Shown here: piece by piece, positions 24,680-33,619 of the stretch
Numbering within the stretch: position 1 is the first letter of the stretch
Layout: every line of letters starts with the position of its first letter
DNA from: Pseudomonadales bacterium
Lineage (GTDB): Bacteria; Pseudomonadota; Gammaproteobacteria; Pseudomonadales; Pseudohongiellaceae
DNA: 64,000 nt
Reading direction: 5' to 3'
Assembly: GCA_024234395.1 (NCBI GenBank)
Contig: JACKOH010000002.1
Coordinates: 806,001 to 870,000, forward strand
The notes under the pieces: model-generated
Told to the model about the DNA's origin: nothing
Database searches by the model: none
Seen by the model: only the letters and a program-made list of their open reading frames with translations
Made by a program: the position numbers and the translations under genes

Positions 24680-26254
24680 TTATTGAGAAAAATTTTTCTG
24701 TAATCCGGACAGTACGGTTTTATCCCGGTCGTACAGGTCGTCCAGGTATCTTACACCGCCATGCTCCTGGGCTACGACGGTAAAATAGAGTACATGAACA
24801 GGTACCCGGTTAGTCAGGTTGACACGGGTCTCTTTGCCACTTTCCACCACGGTGTGTATCCGGTCCAGGTCCCAACCCGGAGTTTCCTCGAGTAACCAGG
24901 CGGCCAGTTCCAGTGGATACTGGGTACGCACGCAGCCGGATGAAAACGCCCGCTGCTGCTGCTGAAACAATCCCTGCGTCGGAGTATCGTGCAGGTAGAC
25001 ATTGTGCACATTGGGAAACATGATCTTTACCTGACCCAGGGCATTGTTGATACCGGGCTCCTGCCGTATCCGGTACGCGAAGTTTCCAGGTGTCACGCGA
25101 TTCCAGTCGATCCCGTCCGGGTCCAGATCCTGGCCGCTGCTGTCCAGCACGTGAAATCCCAGCTCCCTGACCAGTTCCGGCTCGCTGCGAAACAGCGGCA
25201 GCTTATCAACTTTTGCAATGGAGGCAGGGACTTCCCACCAGGGATTGAAAATCAGGTACTCGATCTGATCGGAGAAGACCGGGGTCTTACGATAAGTCTT
25301 TCCGACAATCGCCAGGTGGGTACGCACCGGCTCGCCATCCTCGAAGGTAGTCACACTGAAGCCTGCGATGTTGACCCGAACGTGCCGGCGGCCAAGGTCG
25401 TCTGGTAACCAGCGCCAGCGTTCCAGATTGACCCGCAATTGATTCAGCTTTTCCTCCAGGCCCCGGTTCAGTGCTGTCAGGGTGACCGTTCCCACCACTC
25501 CGTCAGTGTCCAGATTATGCATGGCCTGGAATACCCGGACGGCTTCCACGGTAGCGTCGTCCATAAGACCGGGCTGAAAGTCCGGGCTCAGCAGCTCAAG
25601 CTGAATGAGCCGCTGCTGCAGATCGTCGACCCGCTCACTGCGCATGGCCCGACGCAGCAGCGGGCCGGCCGGCACCTCGTGAACCGGAGTACTCTGCTGT
25701 TGCCGGAGGCTCAGCAGCTCCCTCTGCAACATCCGGTATTCCGGTTGTTGCGGTGCAAACTGCTCGAAGCTGTCGGTGACGGTGCGTTGTTCCAGTGCCT
25801 GTTCCAGGCTCCCTACCAGATCGGCTTCCCGCCCTCTGGCCGTCCAGTCCGGATTTATGGTAACCGGATCGAGTTTACCATTCAGCATGTGTCCGGCAGC
25901 TGCAAACCAGGCGTCTGTGGCGTAGTGCTCCCGGGCCTGCCGGTCATTGCGCCACTTCTCTAGCTGCTGGAGATGATAGTGAGCCGGATCCAGTCCGTGA
26001 TCTGACAGGCTGGCCAGGGCCTGCAGCAGTTGTTCAAACAGCTCGTCGTCAGCCCAGGCTGAAGCGTCCTGGCGATTCCGATAAAAAATCCCGGAGATTT
26101 CGCCGGCTTCGAATGGCTCAACGGCATTAACTGTCCCGGAAGCCGGCTGGGCTGTAAGTGCTGGCGACAGTAAGATTGTGCCGATCGCCAGCAGGGCTGT
26201 CAGCAGGCAGAACCTGATTGTCGTCACTGGCTTAATGAAATCACGTCTGTTCAT
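24680..26254 (-). CDS. L,D-transpeptidase, LdtD/YcbB type
   Basis: About 524 residues from the ATG at 26254, preceded by AGGGAAG; the frame is open upstream but lacks similarity. A signal or anchor segment (IRFCLLTALLAIGTILLSPA) is followed by an N-terminal scaffold domain, a peptidoglycan-binding segment (LMDDATVEAVRVFQAMHNLD, with DGVVGTVTLTALN), and the YkuD catalytic domain with the SSGCVRTQYPLELAAW motif carrying the nucleophile Cys. This class forms 3-3 crosslinks between stem peptides. The M15-like gene follows on the same strand, so an operon is likely. Confidence 0.92.
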   Translation of the reverse strand: MNRRDFIKPVTTIRFCLLTALLAIGTILLSPALTAQPASGTVNAVEPFEAGEISGIFYRNRQDASAWADDELFEQLLQALASLSDHGLDPAHYHLQQLEKWRNDRQAREHYATDAWFAAAGHMLNGKLDPVTINPDWTARGREADLVGSLEQALEQRTVTDSFEQFAPQQPEYRMLQRELLSLRQQQSTPVHEVPAGPLLRRAMRSERVDDLQQRLIQLELLSPDFQPGLMDDATVEAVRVFQAMHNLDTDGVVGTVTLTALNRGLEEKLNQLRVNLERWRWLPDDLGRRHVRVNIAGFSVTTFEDGEPVRTHLAIVGKTYRKTPVFSDQIEYLIFNPWWEVPASIAKVDKLPLFRSEPELVRELGFHVLDSSGQDLDPDGIDWNRVTPGNFAYRIRQEPGINNALGQVKIMFPNVHNVYLHDTPTQGLFQQQQRAFSSGCVRTQYPLELAAWLLEETPGWDLDRIHTVVESGKETRVNLTNRVPVHVLYFTVVAQEHGGVRYLDDLYDRDKTVLSGLQKNFSQ

Positions 26255-26653
26255 AAAACTTCCCTCTCGACCGGCTATGGCTGTAAACCAGATCCTAAGG
26301 GAGGCATCCGCCGCGAGGCGTGGAACGAAAAGTTGGCGGGTTCTGGTAGCCTGTAGACCTGGATGTGCCACAGGGTCGATTCTTCTCAAAATGCCGAAGT
26401 GCGGCGCCAGAGTTCCCCGGAAATTAAGCGGCAGGCGCTGGGCTGCTGTCAACTTTTTTCTGGGGTACTGGAATCCGGTTAACAGTCCCTGCAGTTAATG
26501 AAACTGGCAGTCCGCGCCTGGCGATCGGTCGCACGATGACCGCGGGAGCATGGAAATCAGCCAGCGTTTTCAGTAAAGTAGCAGCCCATGAGCAGCCAGT
26601 TAAGCAAAGGTTCCTTAGCTGAGATCCCTTATCTCGTCAGGGTGAGTACAACT
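26255..26653. other. Divergent intergenic region
   Basis: 399 bp between the LdtD-like gene and the exported orphan-family gene, which face away from each other. Open frames here are short upstream extensions of the two genes. I see no convincing RNA or repeat; it should hold both promoters. Confidence 0.4.
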
Positions 26654-27682
26654 ATGAAGCATGCAGTCAAGATCGCGTTGTTAGTGACTTCCATTTTTCC
26701 TCTTCACCAGGTGCTGGCCGTGGAGCCGGGCAACGGATTAACCACCGAGTGGGGTGATCCGGATCTTCAGGGAGTGTGGAATTTTTCCACCGAAATTCCA
26801 TTTGAACGTCCCGAACGTTTCGGTGACCGGGAGTTCCTGACCCAGGAGGAGATTCAGGACATCAAAGCCCGCCTGGAAGCGGACGCCGCCGCGGGAGCGG
26901 TTGTCGAAGCGGACCCTGACTTCGCCGACCGAGGCGCGCCTTCGACCGATGAGCGCTTTGTTTATGGCTATGATCATTTCTGGTACGAGATGGCTTCAAT
27001 CGCCGATACGGTGCGAACCTCACAGATAATCTATCCCCGCAATGGCAAGTTACCCGGAATCCTGGCCGACGCCCCGCGCGGCAGCAGCGGTTTCCTGGAA
27101 GATGCGGTTGGTGAACGGCCGGTCAGAACCGGCAGTGGCGGCATCGGTAAGGATGGACCCGAGGACAGGGGCTTACCGGAGCGCTGTATTCTCGGTATGA
27201 ATGCCCTGCCACCTTACCGGCCAAGTCGCTACAATAACAACCTGCAGATCGTTCAGAATCGCGATCACGTGGTGATCATGTCCGAGATGATCCACAACGC
27301 CCGGATTGTTCCTCTGACCGACCTGCCGCCGCTACCCGGGGACATGGAGTTCTGGACCGGCGACTCACGTGGCTACTGGGATGGCGACACACTGGTGGTG
27401 GAAACCCGTAACTTCAGTTTCCTGACAGCCAGCCTCAGCAGTATCGGTACCGGTAAGAACAAATTCCTTACCGAGAGATTCACGCGCACCGATTACGATA
27501 CGCTCGACTATCAATGGACGCTGGAGGATCCCTTCACTTTCAGCGATAAGATCACCGCAGTTCTGCCGATGGCAAAAGTGGCCGGCCAGTTGTATGAGTA
27601 TGCCTGTCAGGAGGGCAACTACGGGCTGCAGAACATCCTCCGCGGTGCCCGCGAAGAGGAAAGGCGGACCGCCGGACGGTAG
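26654..27682 (+). CDS. Exported protein of an uncharacterised family (paralogue of 12222-13232)
   Basis: About 342 residues from the ATG at 26654, which begins a signal peptide (VKIALLVTSIFPLHQVLAVE); GGTGAG lies upstream. It shares its motif set with the product at 12222: EWGDPDLQGVWNFS, ERCILGMNALPPY, YNNNLQIVQNRDHVVI, EMIHNARIVPL, GYWDGDTLVVETRNF and YEYACQEGNYGL. The middle (residues 95-170) differs and is longer than in the paralogue. No catalytic family is recognised. The invariant residues across the pair (CxxE near the end, N-R-D, W-x-G-D-T) are candidates for a functional site. The neighbours give no clear pathway. Confidence 0.82.
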   Translation: MKHAVKIALLVTSIFPLHQVLAVEPGNGLTTEWGDPDLQGVWNFSTEIPFERPERFGDREFLTQEEIQDIKARLEADAAAGAVVEADPDFADRGAPSTDERFVYGYDHFWYEMASIADTVRTSQIIYPRNGKLPGILADAPRGSSGFLEDAVGERPVRTGSGGIGKDGPEDRGLPERCILGMNALPPYRPSRYNNNLQIVQNRDHVVIMSEMIHNARIVPLTDLPPLPGDMEFWTGDSRGYWDGDTLVVETRNFSFLTASLSSIGTGKNKFLTERFTRTDYDTLDYQWTLEDPFTFSDKITAVLPMAKVAGQLYEYACQEGNYGLQNILRGAREEERRTAGR

Positions 27683-28160
27683 CCGCGTCGCATGTGCCGG
27701 GCAGGTCCGGGGCCAGATTCCCTTACCCGGCCTAACGGGGCCGGGATAAACCCGACCTGAGCCGGGGACCTGCGGTCTTCATACCCTGTCAGCGGGCAAT
27801 GATGGGCACTTCCGTGTTGTGAAGTCGCACCTGGCGCGGGCTGCGGTGTGCATTGCCTGTGCATAATGTCTGCCACCCCTGATACGGGCTTAATGAAAGC
27901 AGTGCCCGACGAATTCCCCGGGACAGTTCCATAATCAAACAGAGTTTCCCTCTGCGAACCGCATTAGTGCATTGGAGTGGGTTTTTCGCCCGTGGTCCCG
28001 TCAATTCCGCAGGAAAATGGCGGGCACAGGCGTTATTCCCGATGTGGCACGGCAGTTGCTAGACATCAGGCATCGAAGACAGTGATCCCGGACCGGAGGT
28101 TTCCCTGCCCCGGCCTTTTCTCCCCTGTCACTGGCTCATCCGACAACAGAGTGCCCCTAG
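27683..28160. other. Intergenic region upstream of the LysR gene
   Basis: 478 bp in which I find no convincing gene, RNA or repeat. Short open frames on both strands lack ribosome sites and recognisable sequence. Confidence 0.45.
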
Positions 28161-29084
28161 ATGGCGATGCAACTGAAAGGGCTGCGTACCTTTTGCCTGG
28201 CAGCCCGTAATCTGAGTTTTAAGAAAACCGCCGATGAACTGTGCCTGACCGCCAGTGCGGTCAGTCACCAGATCAACGACCTGGAGTCGGAGCTTGGAGT
28301 CAGGCTGTTCGAGCGACACACCAGGTCAATTTCACTCACGCCAGTCGGTCTCCAGTTTTTCGAGGAAGTTTCGCCGTCACTGGGTGCGATCGATGACGCG
28401 GCCAGGCGAATCCGGAAGAATGCCAACCGTATTCCTCTGCTGGTCCAGATGCCGGAATTTTTTGCCAGTGAATTACTGATGCCGATCATCAGCGGCTTTT
28501 CAGATCGCTACCAGGAAATTGATCTGCGCATCGAATCCATGGACTTGAGTGATGAATCGAATCTGGATGCGGACATCAATATCGTGTTGTCGCGACACCG
28601 GCCAGCGGCGGAGAAAGTGGAGAAGCTGTTCCCCATCCGCTACATTCCCGCCTGCAGCCAGACGCTTTATGCCGACTGGACGCGCAAGGGCTTCAGCGGC
28701 ATCGATGCCATCAATGTTTCCACTATCCTGTTACACAAGGCAAGGCCACAGGCCTGGAACCGTTGGGCTCAACATGCCGGGATAACGAATATGCAGCCGA
28801 AGCAGATCATCTTTGTCGACAGCATGTTTGCGCTGGCGCGGGCGGCGCAGAAAAGCGTCGGTATCGCTCTGGTTCCGATGCCGGTCAGCAAATCCTGGTT
28901 TGATTCGGGTGAGCTGGTGCCTCTACACAAGACGGCGCTGGTGACTGATGATTATTACTGGATGACGCTGAAAGCTGAAACTGGCAACCGGGAAGCCGCG
29001 GATATTTTCTGGGAGTGGATAAGCGGGAATCTCCAGCAATATGCGGAGGACTTGGAACCGGTGTTAGCCGAAGCTATGGATTAA
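28161..29084 (+). CDS. LysR-family transcriptional regulator
   Basis: A 307-residue regulator. The winged helix-turn-helix is at residues 3-62 (LRTFCLAARNLSFKKTADEL, then SAVSHQINDLESELGVRLFERH), close to the GcvA/AmpR type. The C-terminal effector domain begins around residue 90. Its direction of transcription is away from the orphan-family gene. The ATG at 28167 is an alternative start only two codons later. No target or effector can be assigned; the PQQ dehydrogenase is 2 kb away and convergent, so it is not an obvious target. Confidence 0.9.
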   Translation: MAMQLKGLRTFCLAARNLSFKKTADELCLTASAVSHQINDLESELGVRLFERHTRSISLTPVGLQFFEEVSPSLGAIDDAARRIRKNANRIPLLVQMPEFFASELLMPIISGFSDRYQEIDLRIESMDLSDESNLDADINIVLSRHRPAAEKVEKLFPIRYIPACSQTLYADWTRKGFSGIDAINVSTILLHKARPQAWNRWAQHAGITNMQPKQIIFVDSMFALARAAQKSVGIALVPMPVSKSWFDSGELVPLHKTALVTDDYYWMTLKAETGNREAADIFWEWISGNLQQYAEDLEPVLAEAMD

Positions 29085-29229
29085 TAAAATTCATCTGTTA
29101 CCTTAGGAAACATACTTTGTCGAATCCGTTACCTATCTCTACTATGTGAATCAAACAGCGAGATCAATGGAACGCATCAAACTGAAATTCAACAGTAGTT
29201 ATTAACTGATTATTCATAAAGGAATCGAC

Positions 29230-29733
29230 ATGAAACGCTTAACCAAAACTCGAGTACTGCTTGCTACTACCGGTCTCTGCTCGCTGCTGTTCTCAGCCGT
29301 TGCTTCAGCAGACTATCGCGTTACCGCCTTCGGGTATTCTTCTGAATTCGATGCATTGCTGTCCAAGGACGTAGCCTCTGCCAAGTCGATATTCAGTGAA
29401 CGCTCCATGACCAGCCTGGATTTCGTGGAAGCCAACAACCTGTGTGTAACACAGATTCTGGCCAAGGAATATTCCGCCGCGGAATCAGCCTGTGCCATGG
29501 CACTGGAAAAGATCGACTATGATTACAGTCTGGGTCTGATCGCCAAGAAAGCGGCCAGGGCCTCCATCTATTCCAACTTGGCGGTAGCCCTGGCGATGAA
29601 CGGCAACATGCCGGCTGCCAGCACCGCTCTGGAAAAAGCACTGGCACTGAACTCCCGTGATGCCAACGCAGTCGCCAACTACAGCCTGGTCAACAGTAAG
29701 TCCCCGGCGTCTGAACTGGCCCAGAGCTTTTAA
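29230..29733 (+). CDS. Small exported TPR-like protein
   Basis: A 167-residue secreted protein with a clear signal peptide cleaved near VASAD (residue 28). The mature part has helix-turn-helix pairs of the TPR kind: CVTQILAKEYSAAESACAMA, then ARASIYSNLAVALAMNGNMP and AASTALEKALALNSRDANAV. Two cysteines flank the first repeat (NLC and SAC) and could form a disulfide. It is followed by a terminator-like hairpin and appears monocistronic. The role is unknown. The ribosome site is AAAGGA. Confidence 0.8.
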   Translation: MKRLTKTRVLLATTGLCSLLFSAVASADYRVTAFGYSSEFDALLSKDVASAKSIFSERSMTSLDFVEANNLCVTQILAKEYSAAESACAMALEKIDYDYSLGLIAKKAARASIYSNLAVALAMNGNMPAASTALEKALALNSRDANAVANYSLVNSKSPASELAQSF

Positions 29734-29780
29734 ACCCGAACCCGAAACCCTTCGTTACTAGTTGCTTCAACTCTCTCTTT

Positions 29781-29828
29781 CCGGGGTGACCATGAAGATT
29801 CTCTCTTCCTGCAGCCCCGGTTCTTTTT
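29781..29828 (+). terminator. Probable terminator after the TPR-like gene
   Basis: A CCGGGG ... CCCCGG stem with a long 28-base loop (which can pair further internally) is followed by TTCTTTTTT. The long loop lowers confidence. Confidence 0.55.
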
Positions 29829-29907
29829 TGCAGACTCTGCTTCCTGGCACCAGCGTTTATAAAACGTATATTCAAAAACACTGACAACCTGGCAGGTATG
29901 CTGTGGG

Positions 29908-31887
29908 CTATTCCAGAGCCAGTGCCACCCACTCAGCGGGGGTACCGAGAGCCCCGATGGCTACCACAATAATCTGCTTGCCTTCATGCTGAAAGGTCAT
30001 GGGTCCGCCGGTAGTGCCAGATGGCAATTCCATTTCCCAGACCGTCTCTCCAGTAGCCTTGTCGAGAGCACGGAAGGTCCGGCCCCACATATTGGGCTGG
30101 GTGCCTCCAAAAACATTGCTCCCATCGCCAATAAACAACAAGGTGCGGGTTACCAGTGCGACCGGACGGCTGGCGATTCCCAGGTCCGGCAGATCGAGAT
30201 TGGATAGCGCCGGATGATCGCCCAGGGAATCGCCGTTGGCAACTTGCCAGAGGTGTTCACCACGATTCATATCGATAGCAGTAATTCTGCCCCAGGGTGG
30301 ACGGGTGAGCGGAATTCCGTCTAGATAAGGCGCCTCCCGGTTGGGGCTCCAGTAAGGCATTTCAGCCTCTTCCTGATTGGTTGCTTCCAATCGGTAAACA
30401 CGGGGAATGTCGTTGGCAAAACCATAGTAGTACCCGGTCTCCGGGTCGAAAGCCCCGGTATTCCAGTTGGCCGATCCCCAGGAACCGGGCAGGGTAAGCG
30501 TACCCTGGGTTCCGCCCGGTGTGGTGCTGATCAGGGTCGGCGGAGTAAAGATCGGACCAATCACGAAATTGGCAACCTCGGCCCTGGCCAATTGCCCCAG
30601 TTCCGGATAGTCAATGATGTCGGCCTCGCTGATTCCCTGCGTGGCAATAGGTGGCGGCCGGGTTGGAAACGGCTGGGTCGCAGAGAGCAGTTCTCCCGGC
30701 ACATCTGACTGGGGTACGGGGCGCTCCTCGATCGGCCATACCGGCTCTCCGGTGACGCGGTTGAATACATAGATCCAGCCTGTTTTATTGGCCTGCATGA
30801 CCGCTGGTATGGTCCGACCGTTAACGTTGATGTCGCCAAGCACCGGGGGTCCGACATTGTCATACTCCCAGACGTCGTGATGCACCATCTGGAAATGCCA
30901 GACCCGTTCTCCGGTGCTGACATCGATCGCCACCAGGCTGTTGGAAAAGAGATTGTCGCCGGGGCGGTGCCCTCCGTAATAGGCAGCTGTCGGGGCGGTA
31001 AATGGCACGTAAACCATGCCCAGTGACTCATCGGCGCTCAGACAGCACCACGACCCCAGGTCACCGGAATCCCGCCACGAGTCATTGCCCCAGGTGTCGG
31101 TCCCGAACTCTCCCTGCTCCGGGACGGCATGAAAAGTCCACAGCTGTGCTCCGCTGCGGACATCGTAAGCGCGCACATCTTCCGAGGCTGCGCCGCGCCA
31201 CCGGGTACCACTGTCGCCTGCGCCATCGACGGTGCCGGCCACGACGATCACATCATTGACGACAATGGGGCCGCCGGAAACGAAGGAAAACTGATTGGTA
31301 TTATCCGGCACCAGGCTGACCCGGCCATTGGTTCCGAAGTCGATGATTGGCAGGCCGTTGGCAGGGTTCAGGGCATAGAGATAACCGTTGCGGACCACCA
31401 GAATCCGTCCCTCGCCACCATCGGACCAGTATTCCAGCCCCCGGGTGCTTTGACCACGGGCCTCTTCGCTGGTTGCTGCGGGCGGTTGCTGTACCCACAG
31501 CGTTGCACCGCTGGCGGGGTCGAAAGCCTCGGCCAGCCCGATGGCGTTGGTGGCATACAGCACACCTTCTATATAGACCGGCGTGGAGCGCAGGTTGCCG
31601 GTAACGCGAATTTCCGAAAAGGCTTCCTGCAGGGTCGGGTCCAGCGCTGGTCGGCGCCAGATAATTTTCAGATCGGCAACGTTGTCGGCATTGATCTGAT
31701 CCAGTGCTGAATAGCGATCGAATGCCTTGTTGCCACCCCAGTAAGTCCAGCCGGTGTTCTGTGCCGCCAGCTCTGTACCTGCGGTACAGGTAAGGAACGC
31801 GATCAGCAACATGACCAGGCTGTTACGGTTCAGCGTACGCCAATTTTCTTTGCTATCCGGGTTACTTCTGCAGGTACCAGCAAGCAT
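29908..31887 (-). CDS. PQQ-dependent dehydrogenase (glucose/quinate/shikimate-like)
   Basis: About 659 residues from the ATG at 31887, with GGGAGG six bases upstream; 25 extra upstream codons are open but lack a ribosome site. A signal segment (SLVMLLIAFLTCTAGTELAAQ) leads into an eight-bladed propeller. Blade motifs include WTYWGGNKAFDRYSALDQIN and GATLWVQQ. The vicinal Cys-Cys in SWCCLSADES is the disulfide diagnostic of PQQ dehydrogenases. Unlike membrane-bound glucose dehydrogenase it lacks the five-helix N-terminal anchor, so it is periplasmic and must pass electrons to a cytochrome or quinone partner not seen here. No PQQ biosynthesis genes are in the window. Confidence 0.9.
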   Translation of the reverse strand: MLAGTCRSNPDSKENWRTLNRNSLVMLLIAFLTCTAGTELAAQNTGWTYWGGNKAFDRYSALDQINADNVADLKIIWRRPALDPTLQEAFSEIRVTGNLRSTPVYIEGVLYATNAIGLAEAFDPASGATLWVQQPPAATSEEARGQSTRGLEYWSDGGEGRILVVRNGYLYALNPANGLPIIDFGTNGRVSLVPDNTNQFSFVSGGPIVVNDVIVVAGTVDGAGDSGTRWRGAASEDVRAYDVRSGAQLWTFHAVPEQGEFGTDTWGNDSWRDSGDLGSWCCLSADESLGMVYVPFTAPTAAYYGGHRPGDNLFSNSLVAIDVSTGERVWHFQMVHHDVWEYDNVGPPVLGDINVNGRTIPAVMQANKTGWIYVFNRVTGEPVWPIEERPVPQSDVPGELLSATQPFPTRPPPIATQGISEADIIDYPELGQLARAEVANFVIGPIFTPPTLISTTPGGTQGTLTLPGSWGSANWNTGAFDPETGYYYGFANDIPRVYRLEATNQEEAEMPYWSPNREAPYLDGIPLTRPPWGRITAIDMNRGEHLWQVANGDSLGDHPALSNLDLPDLGIASRPVALVTRTLLFIGDGSNVFGGTQPNMWGRTFRALDKATGETVWEMELPSGTTGGPMTFQHEGKQIIVVAIGALGTPAEWVALALE

Positions 31888-32263
31888 GTCTACCTCCCTG
31901 GCCGGGTGTCCAAGTTTCAGGATTCTGTATTGAACGTTCCCGGATCCTGCCGCCAACGGCACCGCGTGAAAATCTGGCTGGGTGACCGAGATAGTCGGGT
32001 GCGGATCAGTCGGTCGGTAACTCGCAGGCGAATGGAACCAGGAATGTATGACTCCCTGAAAACTATCGCGCCTGCTCGATAATGTCCAGTTTCAATACCG
32101 CCCCGGGAGATTCCAGCTAAGCAGGCAGTGCATGCTGATGGTCTTTACTTTAACTTCGACCCGCTGTTGTGCACCGGAATCGCGCATCACGGCAAGGCCA
32201 GACACGCTGCTAAACAGGAATCCGTTGCTGCGCCGCGGAGTCAGTAAATCCGTGCCGGGAACT
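31888..32263. other. Intergenic region between PQQ dehydrogenase and serA
   Basis: 376 bp on the 3' side of serA and the 5' side of the PQQ dehydrogenase. No gene, RNA or repeat is recognised; the promoter of the dehydrogenase should lie in its left part. Confidence 0.4.
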
Positions 32264-33493
32264 TCAGAACAGAACGCGACAGCGAATCGTGCCCCGGATG
32301 CTGTTGAGTTTTTCCAGCGCCACCTTGCTGTACTGCACATCGATATCCATGACAACGTAGCCCACTTTGTCATTGGTCTGCAGATACTGAGAGCTGATGT
32401 TGATACCGGTCTGAGAAAAGATGGTATTGATTTCGGACAGGATGCCCGGCACGTTTTCGTGAATGTGCAACAGGCGATGCTTGCCAGGGTGGGCAGGTAA
32501 CGCCACCTCTGGAAAATTGACTGCCGTAAAAGTGGAACCGTTGTCGCTGTAAGTCACCAGTTTTTCCGCCACCTCGATGCCGATATTTTCCTGGGCTTCC
32601 ATGGTGCTGCCCCCGATGTGCGGGGTCAGCAGACAGTTGTCGAAGCGGGTCAGGGGCGATTCAAACGGTTCGTCGTTGGATGCGGGCTCGGTGGGAAACA
32701 CGTCGATGGCGGCGCCGGCCAGCTGTCCAGTCTCCAGCGCGGACGCCAGGGCATCGAGGTCCACCACGGTGCCCCGGGAAGCGTTGATGAAGATGGCGCC
32801 GGGTTTCATCCAGGCCAGCTGTTCGGCCCCGATCATGTTGCGAGTCTGGCGGGTTTCCGGTACGTGAAGGCTGACCACGTCACAGCTGCTCAGCAACTCC
32901 TTCAGGCTGCTGAGCTGCGTGGCATTTCCCAGCGGTAATTTGGTCATAATGTCGAACAGATAGACTTTCATGCCCATGGCTTCGGCCAGGACACTGAGCT
33001 GGGAGCCTATGTTGCCGTAGCCGACGATCCCCAGCTTCTTGCCACGGGTCTCGAAGGACCCCTTTGCGGCCTTGTCCCAGACACCGCGATGCAGCAGCGC
33101 GTTCTTTCCCGGAATACCACGCAGCAATAGAATGGACTGGCCGATTACCAGTTCCGCGACACTTCGGGTATTCGAAAAGGGAGCATTGAAAACCGGAATT
33201 CCCCGCACCAGAGCGGCGTTCAGATCGACCTGGTTAGTGCCGATGCAGAAACAGCCCACTGCCTGCAGCTTTCCGGCAGCCTGAAAAATTTCTTCGGTGA
33301 GGCGGCTGCGTGACCGGATACCGACAAAGTGCGCGTCGGCAATCTTCTCTTTGAGCTCCGCTTCCGGCAGGGCCGTTTTCAGGTATTCGATGTTGTCGTA
33401 ACCCTGTGCCCTGAGTGTGTCGACAGCACTTTGATGCACGCCTTCCAGAAGCAGAAACCTGATCTTGCTCTTCTCAAGCGATGTTTGCCGCAT
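32264..33493 (-). CDS. serA: D-3-phosphoglycerate dehydrogenase
   Basis: A 409-residue enzyme that oxidises 3-phosphoglycerate to 3-phosphohydroxypyruvate, the first step of serine synthesis. The Rossmann motif GIVGYGNIGSQLSVLAEAMG, the catalytic Arg/Glu/His set (NASRGTVVDLDAL, LTPHIGGSTMEAQENIG) and a C-terminal ACT domain (LLHIHENVPGILSEINTIFS) match E. coli SerA (410 residues), including the serine feedback site. The E. coli type also reduces 2-oxoglutarate to D-2-hydroxyglutarate. The divergent gene encodes a matching D-2-hydroxyglutarate dehydrogenase. AAGGA precedes the ATG. Confidence 0.97.
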   Translation of the reverse strand: MRQTSLEKSKIRFLLLEGVHQSAVDTLRAQGYDNIEYLKTALPEAELKEKIADAHFVGIRSRSRLTEEIFQAAGKLQAVGCFCIGTNQVDLNAALVRGIPVFNAPFSNTRSVAELVIGQSILLLRGIPGKNALLHRGVWDKAAKGSFETRGKKLGIVGYGNIGSQLSVLAEAMGMKVYLFDIMTKLPLGNATQLSSLKELLSSCDVVSLHVPETRQTRNMIGAEQLAWMKPGAIFINASRGTVVDLDALASALETGQLAGAAIDVFPTEPASNDEPFESPLTRFDNCLLTPHIGGSTMEAQENIGIEVAEKLVTYSDNGSTFTAVNFPEVALPAHPGKHRLLHIHENVPGILSEINTIFSQTGINISSQYLQTNDKVGYVVMDIDVQYSKVALEKLNSIRGTIRCRVLF

Positions 33494-33619
33494 TCAGAGG
33501 TTCCTTAAGCAATGGGTTGGAAAGGGAGCGCATGTTAACATATCCCGTCGGCGATATAGCAGGGTTGCCCTGTCAGTGCGCCGCCACCTCAGAACCTAAC
33601 CGAATACAGGTATGACCCC

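Noticed and set aside
31129..31710. 193-residue frame antisense to the PQQ dehydrogenase
   Set aside because: Antisense shadow of a conserved propeller gene; no ribosome site or family.
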